64,000 bases of DNA, taken from Metallyticus violacea (taxonomy: Eukaryota > Arthropoda > Insecta > Mantodea > Metallyticidae). Below are positions 1 through 12,873 of this stretch, one piece after another; positions within the stretch are counted from its first letter, which is position 1; the number at the start of each line of letters is the position of its first letter. The stretch is taken from NCBI GenBank assembly GCA_030762175.1, contig CM060833.1, forward strand, positions 74,709,501-74,773,500, written 5' to 3'. The notes under the pieces are model-generated. The model was not told the DNA's origin, searched no databases, and saw only the letters and a program-made list of their open reading frames with translations. The position numbers and the translations under genes are program-made.

Positions 1-130
1 GGCAGCAGACCAAACGGGAGGGACTCGTATTTAAGAGATCCCACGTTCAAATACCTTCGGGCCGTCATACTGTTCTTGGGTTTTTTCATGGATTTACCTG
101 TTCATGTAGGTGATGCTGTGGTGGATGTTT
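1..130 (+). mobile_element. SINE-D fragment, tRNA-derived head (cut by window edge)
   Basis: The first 60 bases look like the second half of a tRNA-like head: an anticodon-arm-like stretch followed by a degenerate B box near 46-57 (ACGTTCAAATACC). The body that follows shares the string GTTTTTTCATGG-TTTAC in degenerate form with the copy at 1985-2095. The A-box part is poor or lies off the window. This is a decayed SINE; I infer RNA polymerase III ancestry from the B box only. Confidence 0.4.
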
Positions 131-1984
131 CCTTTCCACGAATTATTTCGCTTCCTCATATCATATCATTTCACTTCATAATTATATGGTTACAGATGTT
201 GTTAGGTGGCATCTCCCCTGTAGGAAACTTTAGACGTTTCTGTATTGTCGCCTCTGTATATGGCCGCCGGTGTATCCCATCCCTCTGGTGGTGTTCCCCT
301 ATGGGAAAAGGGTCAATAGTGGGGCTACAGAGCCGAAACATCTTTCTTCGTCTCATATTATCCTATCGTATCCTGAGATATATGACTCGCTTAATTGCAT
401 TAGACTGTTTAACAAACATAATTATATCTAATATTAATAGTACAGCAATACAATTAACATCATAACAATTTAAATGTTCAACATCTTTATTGTTTTCAGG
501 TTTTCTAAATTCTTTCTTATACATTTAAGATTTTTTATTTCTTTTTCTTCTTTTTTTTAGCAACATATCTTATTTATTTTCTTCAATATGCCGTTCACTA
601 CGGTCCCTTTTTTGTATAATCATAATGAAAGTATGTGCCAATACTTTTTCAACTGTCGTGAGTTATGCACTACGGTGTCAATAGACTATTGATATTCAGT
701 ATTTTAATAATACTGGCAAGGAAATGTTTTTTTTTTTTACTGTTTTTTTAAGTTTCCTATTCTCTTTTTCTATTTCTCTGTGCTTTCTTTTAGAGTTTTA
801 ATTAATATAGCAATGTTTGTTTATTTATATTAGAATATGCTGGTCTGTTTCTTCTTTTTCATGCTGATCAGCTACTTTATTTGCAAATATCCCGAATTCT
901 CTATAACTCACAGAGAAATTATTTTAAATTTATCATCTTGGAATGTTCTAAATAGCTGGCTACTCGTCTTTTTTGCAAGTCAACTGCTGTTTGTGAAGTT
1001 TTAACATGCAAATAATGATATTTTAGTATAACTATGCATATTCCTGCTATTTTATTTTTTATTTCTAATGTGATATTATTTATTTCAAAGCCTGATGCGT
1101 TTGGTTGTTTAAATATTTTTTTTCAATTGTGTTAAAATTATTTTAATTATTATTTAATCCGTTTTTACGTTTTTATTTCTTCTTTCATATATCGACGTAT
1201 ATATATCTGCCAAATGCAGAAACAATATGAAGCGTCTCATTTTAGTAATATAAATGAAAACTAAATAAAGCTATTACTCCCTTGCTCGAAACAAAACAAA
1301 TATAAACTCGGAAACAAATAACAGCTCTCGCAGCTGCCTTCTTGTGCCCTACCTTTTCACTCCACATCCCCTTCACCCCACAGTGGGGAGATCAGTTCTT
1401 TGTATGCCTAAAGGGTCGGGGCTGATGTGTACACCCAATACCAACCTGCTTTTTTCTTTCCCCTGCCTTAAGCGATTTGTCCGCGTCAAGATTTTATTTG
1501 CCCCCATTGTCAGGAAGGTAAGTGCAGGGACACGGCTGTTTTGTTTGCGTTTTATTTCCACCTGTCAGTTATGCTGCCGGTAACACAGATTGCTAAGACA
1601 TGTTGCCTATGTCCAGGGGGTAGACATTTTTACCTGAAGCTAAACAAAAGAACGTCTAGGACAAGGCGAAAAATATTGATGACGCAAACGTGATTGCCTG
1701 ACGAGGTGACGAAAGAAACACGCAATGTATTCATGCATCCAGGATGTGTACTGAGAAAAAATGAGCTCTTTTGTGAAAGTTATGCCTTTACTTATGTCTA
1801 TTCATTTTTCTTAGAACTTTCTTTTAGCTCTTTTTCTTGCAATTTATCATCAGAAAACATATGAGAGTTTTCATTACGTTTTGATTCATTTTGTTCTTTC
1901 CATTTCTTACCTTTCACGGCTATTCTACAAATCTCATTTTAATTGGTGAATTTCTGATAGTTATTATCAAGGTTCATTCTCATA
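131..1984. other. AT-rich spacer, no gene seen
   Basis: No frame looks like protein. Positions 236-310 are richer in G and C and hold a weak inverted pattern. Around 1340-1600 there is another more GC-balanced patch that is open on both strands for about 60 codons, but no family is recognisable and the two overlapping frames argue against coding. Confidence 0.5.
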
Positions 1985-2095
1985 TCAAGCGGGTGGCTCA
2001 GGCGGTTGCATCTAAGACTCTCATTCGGAAGTTATGGGTTCAATTCCTTGGGAATGGCATCCTGACGGGTGTTTTCATGGTTTGACGAATGGGTT
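1985..2095 (+). mobile_element. SINE-D copy, tRNA-derived
   Basis: An A-box-like segment (GGTGGCTCAGGCGGT) starts the copy and a B-box-like segment (GGGTTCAATTCC) follows about 40 bases later, the spacing of a tRNA head. After it comes a short body ending near GAATGGGTTAG. It resembles the fragment at the left edge of the window. No target-site duplication was found. Confidence 0.5.
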
Positions 2096-3869
2096 AGATA
2101 TTTACATTTCCAGGATTTTTTTCTCTACAACTTCCTTTTATTTAATTTCCTAGCATTAGTTAGAGACTCGGAAGTGTCAGTTAAGATGGGTTGGTGCATT
2201 GTGGTGTGGCGGTAGCTTCCGTTCATAAGTCCCTATCTTAGAGTATGATGATTCTGGGAGGGGGGTACCTCGGGACACTCCAACCTTGGTAAAATTCGGG
2301 GTGGTTTTCGCGGGCCCTTCGGGGTATGGGACTTATCTATGGAAACGTTAGGAGCCCGCCTATGCCCGTATGTTGTCTTCTCGGATTCCTGATCACTCGG
2401 TGTATCTTCCATCTCATCATTCATCTAGGAGGGTCAACCCCCCCCCCCGGAGGATTATATATACAATATGCTCATCAGTGAGCCCCGATGGAACGCAAAC
2501 CAAAAACTAGGGCAGTAGCTTTCTTCATATCTACTGCCACGCCGCACAGCACCAGCATACCGCACCGGATATTCCCATCCTGTAACCAGAGCTTTGGAAC
2601 AGTGTACCAAAACAGTAAAGAAAAAATATTGAATTGTATGCACTGACGATAAGTGGGGAAATAATTTTCCTCCATTTCACAAGTGGATAAATAGAATCGA
2701 GGATGAAGTATCATATAATAAGACATTTTGATATGGCTAATAATTCTTGTATCAATACAATACGCTATGGAGAGCTCAGATTATACTGCTGCGTAAACAG
2801 GCACTCTGCACTCCCCTAGCAAAGCACTAACGCCGGTCTTTGGTTTCCCACGTTACATGAGCTATTTGCATATTCAAGCGCTATGCAGATTAAAGGTTTA
2901 CTAATTGCTTAGTAAATTGCACCCAAATAAAATATCACGCGGCGAATGTTTATATATGTAACAAATTCTGCATCACGGAGCTTGAAGACAATTTAGAAAA
3001 GATGTTAGAGTTTACTTTAATATAATTGAACATATTTTATTTGAGCAAATCGTTAAACGCTAAATGTGTTTACACAAGATTTTGTTTTTAACTATGAAAG
3101 GAAACCTACTGTTGTGTTTTTCCAGCATATTTTCGAAGTACATGCAGATTAATAATTACGAAAGAACTTCGCAATAGTCGGAAAACTATCAATAACATCT
3201 TTAATTTTATCTTTAATGGCCATTAAGAGGACAAACCTCAAAGATAATAATCGAATACGGTTGAAAATCTGAAAAATAAGTTTCAGGTTAGCGTCGGCTG
3301 CATTTCTCGAGTGAAACTGTAGTGAGTTTCTTAAGTGTATCAAATTTTTTTGAAACAAGAAGGCAGACACTTTTATGGATATTCTTTCTTAATTTGCGTA
3401 AAAATATTTTACATAACTTTTATATGGTTCTAAGCATCATGTAATTCTTCCATTACTGGAGAGTGCACACGGCGATAGGAAAGTTCCTGCTTTTGGGGCA
3501 GGAACATAATTTGATCTCTCGATAGTTTCAGTATTTGTGTCTGTGTAAATTTTTTGTTTCCTTATTATGAATAACCTGGCCATTCTATAGTAATATATTA
3601 TATTTGAACACATTGAACGAGCTTTGAAGCGCAGCTTGTATTCTGGAAAATTTGTTGAGAAGCTGTTATTTCTAAGCAATTTTAATTCAAGATAATCCTG
3701 GATTTGTTACATATTAAATGCAACTACGTGTTTAAAGAAATATCATTTTTAGATTATTACGTACTCTAAAGTAAATACAACAGAATTATAATTAATCTTT
3801 TTTCCTCGGGTAAGTCACTGTGATGTTTCATGTATAATACTGCTAACTCCCATCTACAGGTTCGTTTCA
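2096..3869. other. Spacer with a GC-rich block at 2190-2460
   Basis: Positions 2190-2460 are clearly more GC-rich than the flanks and end in a run of C (about 2441-2453), which suggests an old repeat insertion, but no terminal repeats or coding similarity can be seen. The rest, to 3869, is AT-rich with only short chance frames. Confidence 0.4.
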
Positions 3870-4250
3870 TCACAGAAATAGGCATCTCTCTCAGACAAAG
3901 AACATATGTACATACAGCGAGAGCGGTTTAAAAGTTCCGCAACTTAGATCTGCCGACCAAGGGACATACCCTCCCATGCGGCACGCGCGGCGCCATTCTC
4001 TCTTCCAGAGAGTTGCAAGTGAGATTTCTACATGGTCGGGCAGTTGCGAGATTCCATTAAATACTGCAGTGGTGTTTTGTAATAGTGAGATATTCACCGT
4101 CTTCGTATATTCATATTCAACGCACACATCAGGTACAGCAAGTCATGTGGCAGAACGAGACAGCATTTTAGGTGTAATTTCCGGCTCCAGTACGAAAAAC
4201 AACACTCAAATTAATAACAGAAGTTTAACGAAGCTATTCTGTAATTGACA
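3870..4250. other. GC-rich island, possible transposon 5' end or exon
   Basis: Base composition changes sharply here, with GCGGCACGCGCGGCGCC near 3978-3994 in otherwise AT-rich DNA. The plus strand stays open from about 3976 to 4245, but the peptide matches nothing I recognise, and the minus strand is open over much of the same stretch. It could be the untranslated 5' part of a DNA transposon or a non-coding exon. Confidence 0.25.
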
Positions 4251-4758
4251 TGAAAAATATCGAAGACTTCTTAATCCATTATGGAATTGCGCCCTGTATT
4301 AGGTTCCAGAATTACTGACCCTTGTTTATAGCCTCCTCGTCCGCAGACCTTACAGTTTGTGATATTTATCTTTGGATGACATTGAAAATTAGAGAACTCT
4401 CGCACACTAGAAGAGTTTAAAGTAAACATTTGAACCGAAGTTAAGTCCATTAGTGATGAGGAACTGGTTTGTGACATTTCCTAAGATGTAGATTATGTGT
4501 CAGGAAAAATTGGCAACATTTCTAGCACCTACTGAAAGGAGTACTAAATTTTACTATTTAATATATTGTACCTAAGTTTTAAAACGACAGAGAACTTGAG
4601 CGCCGTGAGTCTACGCAAAAAATACCTATGACAACTCGTGTCTAAGAGAAGACCGACTGAACTTATCATGGCTTTTAAACCGCTTTCACTGCACATACCA
4701 AATGTTACCTAATTGATGGAAAATAGTTGAATGTTGAATAGAGGAGATAAAGACAAGA

Positions 4759-4796
<38 letters not shown>

Positions 4797-6149
4797 TCTA
4801 CTTCTTACTTTTGAACTACATTTTGATCTTTCATAGCATCTTTACACGACCATAGCCATGGTTTGATTATATTTTAGAAACGTATTGGCCCTGGGGATTA
4901 TTTTATCATTAATAATTCTGTAGGAACTCTTGACTTCCACATCATTTAATGTCATTCGCCATATGTTGTATATGAATGATGGGGCACTATCACATTTTTG
5001 TGTTGCTAACAGAAACATTTAATATCATCAATTTCAAAACTAATGGGTAGGTATAGGAGGACCAGTATCCTGGCATGCTCGTTTCCTTACCTCAGTTGAT
5101 CCGAATTTTGGTGAAAGTCATGATATATCCAAGGCCTATGGTGACATTGAATACTTAGCTAGCGCCTTGAACAAGGATTTCAACAGGTAAGACAGAGAGC
5201 TGGAGAGTTCGAGATTGCAATTTGGCAAGCACAGTTTTTACAAACCATAAAACTGAGTATATGTAAGAATAAATTAAGCAAGTCAAATGTTTAAAAGTAA
5301 ATATTTATATCCAGCCTTGTGTACACAAGAAAAGTCAAGATTTAGTGACTAGATTTTGTAGAGATGTTATGAGATGAGATTCCAGAATTGTTGAAACGAA
5401 ACACATTTATGCCTCTATAGAAACCAAATGATATTGCAGCGCGAGGGAAAATAGTACGCTATAGTTCCCCCTTTCTGTGGATATCGCCATGGACTGAATG
5501 TACATTTTGCGTTTATAGCACCCACAATGGTGTTCTGAATTATTGGTACTATAAAACCTCGATATCTGACTGTTTTTATGAATAACAGAGGCTCTCTTTC
5601 TAAAATTTCATTGCGTGTCAATCTTTCTTACTTTAAGGTTGATTAAAACGTTCAATACGAGAATAGAATGATGCGTTGTACGCCTATTAGTGTTAATGAA
5701 ATAGAGAAAAGAATTGCAGAAGTTGTAGAGGGGTCTTAGACAGGAAATTATAAAGAGTTATTTGGCGATATAAAGTTGAAATTAAATGCTGTTAAAGCGA
5801 AATGAGATTAAACTTTCTCTTAGAATGTCTTCGAACTTGCTTCGTGAACGAAGGAGGAAATTCGGATATTAATAGCCCATGATCAGCGTTTTGAAGGTTT
5901 GGTGTTATAAAAATCTCTAAAATATCGGACTAATTTTATCAGTACAGCTACAAAAAAAAAAAAAAAAAAAAAAAAAATGGGCCAAATACTGAGTCGGCAA
6001 TAGTGAAAGGTGTTTCATAATATTCACATAATTGAAATAAATTAAAATAGGTTCCTAAGATAATTTTAATAAAGGACATTGTGTGGCTTGATTAAAATTA
6101 TTTTAGAGCAATCAATGATGTCTTCCGTTATATCCTGTTGTGTAGCTTA
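4251..6149. other. AT-rich spacer with an (AT)n and a poly(A) tract
   Basis: An (AT)n microsatellite lies at 4763-4791 and a run of 26 A at 5952-5977. The A run is not preceded by an identifiable retroposon body. No coding region was recognised. Confidence 0.5.
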
Positions 6150-6350
6150 ACCTAGCTATCAACCTGACTGTGTGCCGTAATGGATAAGGCTGTTATGTTG
6201 AAGATGGTATGTTTGGGTTCTGAGGAGTAGGCTATTTATTATTTAATTTTTAATTTTATGATGTGGTATGCTCATACATAAAATGTAAAAGTAAAAAAGT
6301 AATCAACAAGACTCGAACTCAATAGCAATGGCATGTTCTTTCATTACACC
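6150..6350. repeat. Two opposed tRNA-like fragments
   Basis: A forward A-box-like segment (TGGATAAGG, near 6181) with a weak B box (GGGTTCTGAG) at about 6215 faces a reverse-strand B box (GAGTTCGAGTC, plus positions about 6310-6322) and a reversed A-box-like stretch beside it. They look like two head fragments of tRNA-derived SINEs in opposite orientation. Neither is a working tRNA, because no acceptor stem can be paired. Confidence 0.3.
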
Positions 6351-8877
6351 AATATTGCACTGACAGTGACAAAGCAACATGCTCCTCAACTTCCATCCAC
6401 TATTGTGTTGTGTTGTTTCGAATAGAAGCTTCATTAGTCAGTGACGCACTAGTCATTGTCATAATTTGAAATCTGAGCATGTAAACCACAGATTCTCTAT
6501 CTCAATTTGCTTGTCCAAGATCGCTCTGCAATCTCTGAAATTGTTGCTGTGAGAGTTTATTAACACTCTGCATGATCAAATTCATTCTTATTAATTAAAA
6601 ATAAGAATAATATTCTGTGTTTTACAAGATTTCTCTTGATAAACTTTTAGATTCCAGAAGAGATGGCGCCTTACAACGCAAACTGTTGTAAAGCTATTGC
6701 TGATATCTAAAAAAAATAATTTTATGGTCTTTCATATTACCGGGAAACATAGTTAATACTTATTGCTGTTGTTATACCCAGGCAGTACGGCATTTGCTCT
6801 CATGGTCGACAGAGGTAAGCTAGCTGAATGTATAGCAAGTGATATCACACTAGTTACGAGTCAGAAGATGATTTCTGTTTGGGTTTATCGTCAAGCTCGA
6901 TAACTAGAATATTATTCCTGGAAAAAATTAAGATAAACTGCATAAGAACTTTGAAGAAATGAAATGGAATATCCGTCAGCAAAGTTTTTCCCTTTCTTAA
7001 TAATAACTGCATCAAGTAATGAGCAATTTATTTCTGCGGAGGTGTGTAGGCAACGATGATAGTTTTAGTAGCTCTTTTGTCAAAAAGGGTAAATCATTAT
7101 GTTCGAAATTACTTTCTTTCATAATTGTCGAAGAAACAGAATATTTTCAGTTAGATTGTCGATCTGAATAATATTAATAATCGATATCTCTTGTAACATT
7201 TACTGCATCAAAACGCCGAGCAAGTGTTCAATATATGTACAGTTTTCCTTGTGCTTAGCTGGAAGATGGCTAAAAAAAGTAAATTCATCCCATTGTGTGT
7301 CAGGAATAGTCCTGGATGTCCTCATCCAACCCAGATGGTTTGAAGGTACTGAAATTCCCCAGGAACTTTGAAACATTTAGTTCGTAATCACGTGAGCTAG
7401 GTTTTATGATATTATGTCTTTAATACTATTTATACACGAAGCAAAGACAAATATTAACGAGATACATAAATAGAAATGTTTTTCGTTATTTTTATTTTAC
7501 ACTTTACACATCTAACTATACTGTACACTTTTAGATGTTTTAATATTATTTCGTTGCTCATTCAAAGTGAAATTTTCTTATTGCCAACAATAATTTTGCT
7601 TTCTTGTTCTCAAAACGCTTCAGAATCTGTGACAACCAATTAACCATTGCATCAGTTATGCTTTCATTATCGTCCAAACTTAAAACATGAGCTTTATTGC
7701 CAGCGCTTTCACAAAATGTTAAAACAGCTTTTTTTTTTTTTTTTTTTTTTTTGTCAAGCTGTGACAGAATTATCGAGTTTATTATGAAATATGAACTGGA
7801 ATAACATTTAGAAGTATTTTCATATTAAAATTAAAAGAAATGGATAAGTACTGCTTACACAGTTGCAATAGCAATCTAATTATCTAATACCAATAAGATT
7901 TTCAAAAGTATGTGCATGGCAATGGTTTGGCCAAACATACGCTAACACAAATTCAGGGATCTGAATATGAATATTTCTTACAAAATACCGCAATCACAAT
8001 ATTCCAAATGAATAAATTCTGAGAAAAAATTACTTGTACTTGAGGCATTTTAGAAAAAAAAAAAAAAAACAGAGCAGACATAGATGATCTGCATCGTACC
8101 TGATAAGACGAAATATACTTAAACCGTTTCATCTTGAATTTAATTTATTCTGAGGTTCCTTCTAAACCCTAAATAATTCATTGTACAGAGTTGGAGAATA
8201 CAGTTTAACATTTGCACGATTTGTTCATAATATATTTTTGTATGTGTGTCCAAAAGCAATTTACTTAGACATTTTAGTGAAATAAGACATATTGGTATAG
8301 TTTGCAGTTGCTGGACAGAACTGAAGCGTTCGTATTTTTAGACTAAAAGTTGTGTTCACTTCTCCGGAAATTGATGGGAATCTATTTGTAAGTAAGAAAA
8401 GTGTAAAATCTTCATTTAGCTTTCAGTTAATTTTTCACAAATGCTTAGTGCAATATTTTATTAATGTGTGGTAAACGTTTTTGGTGACAAATTATCTTCA
8501 ATTTCTGCATCCTACGGCGCATTATTTACAAACAAACACTTTTAGCATAAACTAAACAATGTAAAATGTTCAAATAGTGTGTCATTTTGAAAGGAAAATA
8601 ACTACATTAAAAAGAAGGCCATAAAAGCATAGAAAAATCTATTTCAATAAATGATAATTACTTAAGAAATATCTACTATTTACCTTTTCGTCCAACATGC
8701 AGTATAAATATGAATTTTATCGACAAAATTTCATAGTTATTCAGAGATGTGGCTGGCAGTTTTGGTATAAGGAACCCATGCCCTGCGTTGAGTCATTACT
8801 GAATAATTGTATTTCTGTCGCTTTTAAAAACCTTTGCGCATGTTAACTCAGCACTATTCCATGATTGCATGGTGCGT
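6351..8877. other. AT-rich spacer
   Basis: Contains a poly(T) tract at 7729-7752 and a poly(A) tract near 8054-8070. I see no gene or recognisable transposon. Confidence 0.5.
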
Positions 8878-8931
8878 GGTTGTACTGTTTGTCTTGATCG
8901 TGGAGGTCGACATTTTGAACAGCTGTTGTAA
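8878..8931 (+). pseudogene. Mariner-family transposase, C-terminal scrap
   Basis: This frame ends in GGRHFEQLL followed by TAA. The same ending, GGHFEQLL, closes the better-preserved mariner copy at 10072-10257, and HFE(Q/H)LL is the usual last line of that insect mariner subfamily. Only about 17 codons are recognisable; upstream sequence has drifted too far to read. No terminal repeats were found for this copy. Confidence 0.45.
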
Positions 8932-9590
8932 TGAAACAGTGCAGTATTGAACAACAGTGTACAAACAGGTAAGAGCTTGTTCTAGGGAAGCTTTATTACT
9001 TATATAAAATGTATAAGTTATTGTAATTTTAACTATTTACCTATGTATTGTTTTGTTATTCATGCTTTACCTAGAGTGCCTATGCCAGATGGTGATTAGC
9101 ATAATTAATGGATTTTCTTTGTAATCTATACAACCCATCTATTATGTCCAAGAGATATAATGCATGTCGAACAACTCAGAATCTAATAATCTCTAATAAG
9201 ATATCGGAGACCATGGATTTCTTATATCAAAACACTCGACTAACATCTTGAAACAAACTGTATGAGATTATCGGTTTAAAATCAACATATTTATTTTAAT
9301 TACGATGTTACATTGACGATACAGTAATGGCGTTTGTTAAGTGTCTATCCGAATCTTGGAAATAGCAAAGTTCAACCTCGTCTTGCTTTTTTCTATTGTT
9401 TCCTTTATTCGTTACACTACACTTATCAACATAATAGACTGTAATCAACAGTTTTATATTCTGCAATTCCAAAGCCAGAATATCAACGTTGATATCTTCT
9501 TTATCCCTGAAATATGGTTATCAAATATCTGGGAGTAACTCTTGACCAGAGACAGACTCGCAAAGCTCACCTTAATAGCTTCATATACCG
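8932..9590. other. Spacer before the mariner element
   Basis: AT-rich sequence without a recognisable gene. Confidence 0.45.
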
Positions 9591-9683
9591 AGGATGCCAA
9601 AAAATGTATACACACTTTGACAGTAGATATCTATGTAATATATTTCAAAGTTGGACCGAAAAACAGTAATGTGTAGTATAATG

Positions 9684-9804
9684 TCTGTAAACAGATGTGA
9701 CTCACATACATTATGATACCGTTGCTACGTGACAGGTAAATCAACAATGAACAAATGAAGTCAAGATTATCGTATGATGTTCTGTAAACAGATGTGACTC
9801 ACAT
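9684..9804 (+). repeat. 24-bp direct repeat inside the mariner left end
   Basis: Positions 9684-9707 and 9781-9804 carry the same 24 bases, starting TCTGTAAACAGATGTGAC. The unit begins with a palindrome, TCTGTAAACAGA. Spacing start to start is 97 bp. It could be a subterminal binding site or an internal duplication. Confidence 0.7.
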
Positions 9805-9832
9805 TACATTGCTACAACAAAATGGACCAAGA

Positions 9833-10257
9833 TTACAGTTTAAACAGCATAAAGCAATTTTGAAGTGGTATTGGAAAACCGAGAGTGTTGTTGAAGTTCA
9901 AGGACAATGGAGACGTGTGTACAGAACAGAACCGCCAAAGCGAGTAACAATTTTGAAACATTCGAGATAAATTTGAGACTCATGGCACCGTATGCAACAG
10001 GATGGTGCACTACCTCATTACCACCGAGATGTGCGTGCGTACCCTGATGACAATCTTCCAAGGCATACCTATGGGGAACTCTTAAGGATGTTGTATACTG
10101 TAGAAAACCAGCTATACTGGCGGCACTTCGGGAAGAAATTGAAACAGCATGTGCTGCAATCGCTGAGGACACTTTCGCAAAAATTGCTCAATCAGTAGTT
10201 CAACGTACTCAGAAGTGTATCGACGCCAATGGTGGCCATTTTGAGCAACTGTTGTAA
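9833..10257 (+). pseudogene. Mariner transposase with N-terminal HTH joined to C-terminus
   Basis: From 9833 the frame reads an N-terminal helix-turn-helix region containing ILKWYWKTESVVEVQGQWRR, followed by TEPPKRVTI, the standard start of a group of insect mariner transposases. At about 9970 it hits a stop. From 9992 the same frame shows MQQDGALPHYH, which contains the second catalytic Asp (QQDGA). A shifted frame from 10072 reads WGTLKDVVY and ends IDANGGHFEQLL-stop at 10257. The central part with the first catalytic Asp is absent, and the third catalytic region is lost between 10030 and 10072. It is a relic caused by internal deletion plus frameshifts. Confidence 0.8.
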
Positions 10258-10394
10258 CTGTAAAAATCTAAGATGATTAGTGCTGATCATTTTCTATTTG
10301 TGTGAATTCAGTTTTGTTATGTTAGTACAGTTTTTTCTTTGCTTGAAGTGTGTACACATTTTTTGGCATCCTATGTACAAAGCAAGGTGGATCT

Positions 10395-11527
10395 TATACC
10401 AAGCAGAAATAGGTGCTTGGATTACATGGGGTCTCAAATCACATATGCAGCATTGGAAATTCTACCCAAGACCTATGTATTAATGCAGAGACCAGAATGG
10501 CAGTACATAGAATTAATATTGAGACAGTATTAATTGAAGAGAAAGTCATCATAATGCTGGACACTGCTCAATATGAAGCACAGCATTACCAAACACAGTG
10601 CTCGACATCCCTCTGATTATGTGTACAAAAAATAACTTTACATAAACATTCAGAATCAGATTTGGAGAATGATCTGAATAGTTGGGAGAAAATTCACTAC
10701 CTTAAGGGTCATATGGTCTTCCTTATAAATGATTCAAGAGTAATAAACTCTTCAGGAGCTGAGATTTGTGGATTATCTCCTAAAACAAAGATCTGTCAGC
10801 CTTGGGAGCTTTGTTACAGTTTCCAGACGAAAGTAATTGTATTTCTGACCTGCCTTAACTTCTGTGCGAAGACATCTTTACAGACAGAAGTTACACTCGG
10901 CGCACTTAAAGTTTATCAAGTCAACTCCAGATTTCAAGCTCTCGCTAATCGTTACACAAAGGATCAATTAGAACATTGTTGTGTGCCTGGACATCAGGAC
11001 ATAGATGGTAGTAAAGCGGCAGCTTCATGTATTCTCAACTTTTCTTCGGCATTAGCAAGAAAACTGCTAGAACCGCAGTATATCAATGGACTAAGGGAGG
11101 ACACTCAATAAGATGGAAGAAACGAGTAAAATTCCTATTTAAGTATCCTACAGCATTCTGTATAAAGATCTACTTAATAGAGATAGGAAGTAAACCAGGA
11201 ACGCCATTGAAATGATGACTGGATATGGATCATTCCGGAAACACACAATGGGATTCTGTAATGGAAATTGCACACGTCGTCTATGTAAACAGTCGTAAGT
11301 TTGCAAAACACATTTTGCTAGTGTGCGAAGCTCTGGAAAGACAAATAATATCTCTATTAGAATAGTAATTTAGGATATGTAATTTCTAAGCTTGTAGTAA
11401 AGATTCAAGATAGTATTTGAAGCTCTAAATCAGAAACAACAAAGTTGGGATTGAAGGAGTATATAAAGGAGCCTTCTGACTCAAGTCCAACATCACTCTG
11501 ATCTAATCTAATCTAATCTAATCTAAT
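10395..11527 (+). pseudogene. LINE 3' part with RNase H domain and (CTAAT)n tail
   Basis: Reading 10662-11108 gives an RNase H-like domain: FLINDSRVINSSGAEICGLS corresponds to the first catalytic Asp region, and CCVPGHQDIDGSKAA matches the late VPGHxxIxGNExAD motif of LINE-encoded RNase H. Upstream (10400-10540) AALEILP resembles the end of the reverse transcriptase region. Downstream (11216-11370), in shifted frames, are HTMGF, C-N-G-N-C and VCEALERQ, typical of the terminal Cys/His knuckle. The element ends at 11501-11527 in a CTAAT pentamer repeat, a common LINE tail. No long frame survives. The RNase H points to an I/R1/LOA-type clade. Confidence 0.7.
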
Positions 11528-12776
11528 ATTCTTTGTCCTCATTTATTGATTATTGGATATGTGGTTTTGGCACTCAATTTGCAACTGTGATAGTGTTTGA
11601 GGATGTAATGATAATTAGAATTCCAATTTTAATCAATTAAATAGTTTATTATGTGGAATAACTAAGATTTAAGAAAATACTTTTTTAAACCTAGATTCCT
11701 TCATTTCTGAGGTGGGGACTGTGTATCAATCAGTGAGAGATTCTATATATGATATCCCTTCGTTGTGAAGCAACAATAGTGAATCAAGTTAATGGAGAAC
11801 AGGCTAGAAGAAGAAAGAACTTGGAGCAATTTAGTAGTCTGCATCTATGTACCTTGCAAACCGACCTGGATTTGAATAGAAGCAGTTGCCACATCACGCC
11901 TATGTTTCTTACAAAGAGCCGGTTTTTCAACAAAAATCAGCACTACTGAAACCCGGCACTATCATTTGATCATAAAGCCAAATAGAAAAATGCCTGCAAC
12001 CGCAAGGCTTCCTTTGCTATTGTTAAATTATGAGATGAAGGAACCCGTCTCACAAATGGTGCTAACCCCTTCCAATAGAAGAGTAGATGGTCCTGCGTGA
12101 ATTCGCATTATACAGAGAGTCGCGTAAGTTAAGCAAACAAAAGCTAAAGGTTTTGTTTATGTTTTAAGCTCAAGGAAAAATGAAATCTCTGAAAAAATTT
12201 TCACACAACGCTTCCACTGTTTTTTTTTTTTTTTTTTGATACTTCATAATTATAAAAATATCTTCCACACCTCCTTCCTTTCTTTCTTACTAATCCACTC
12301 ATTTCATTCTCTTATATGCCCGACTATAATTATTTTTTTTAAACATTTAGTTATGTAAAGTGTTTTGTAACGTTTTCTTCCAAGAATATCTGTAAAATAG
12401 CTGATTTTGATTTTCTGCTTGCTTCTACAAATTCCTGTTCGCTATTTATGTTATGTAGAAGTTTTGAAGGCATTAATCATGTACTAAATTGTTTATTAAT
12501 ACAAAACGTGATCTATAAGAATGCTGTTGAGTAGTCTTGGAAGCTGCTAAAAGATAAGAAGCGAATTTTTAGGACAGTTATATGACATTGGAAAATCATG
12601 GTTATAGTTTTTTAAGTTCCCCAGGTATGTTGGATGCACATGCATCTCTGCTCATAAAATGAACTTTATTATAACTCAATTAACGACAGCTACAACACGA
12701 ACCCCATAGCGGTTACACAGTACTCTTGAGCCTGCCTCTTTTCACAGGAACCGATGGAAAAGAAGTTACCAATGCG
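11528..12776. other. AT-rich spacer
   Basis: Holds a run of about 18 T at 12220-12237. No recognised gene or transposon. The left end of a 15-bp target-site duplication starts at 12777. Confidence 0.5.
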
Positions 12777-12791
12777 TAAACTACTGGTAAT

Positions 12792-12873
12792 TTGATTTGT
12801 TTTGTTTACGGACGCTCTTGAACATCTCAGGTCATCAGCGTCCCATTCAAAAATCCATCGATCCTGGCCGGGT
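12792..12873 (-). mobile_element. Miniature SINE-A (82 bp) flanked by 15-bp TSD
   Basis: On the minus strand the copy has only the last bases of the tRNA head (CCGGCCAGGATCGATGG) joined directly to the SINE-A 3' end (GCTGATGACCTGAG, then AGAGCGTCC in altered form). The middle of the element, about 150 bp, and the A box are missing. The flanks are a perfect 15-bp direct repeat, TAAACTACTGGTAAT, at 12777-12791 and 12874-12888. The duplication shows this short form was itself inserted, or that it shrank after insertion without losing its edges. Confidence 0.85.

Larger units (their letters stand above)
9591..10372 (+). mobile_element. Mariner deletion derivative with both terminal repeats
   Basis: The left end starts AGGATGCCAAAAAATGT (9591) and continues TACACACTT; the right end, read in reverse complement from 10372, starts AGGATGCCAAAAAATGT and continues GTACACACTT, so about 26 of the first 27 bases agree. 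A TA lies close outside each end. The element is only 782 bp, whereas a coding mariner is about 1.3 kb, because the middle of the transposase gene is missing. A 24-bp direct repeat sits inside the left end. It cannot encode a transposase, but both ends look suitable as substrates for one. Confidence 0.8.

Noticed and set aside
76..465. 129-codon plus-strand frame
   Set aside because: Begins in a SINE fragment and has the composition of AT-rich noncoding DNA; no similarity.
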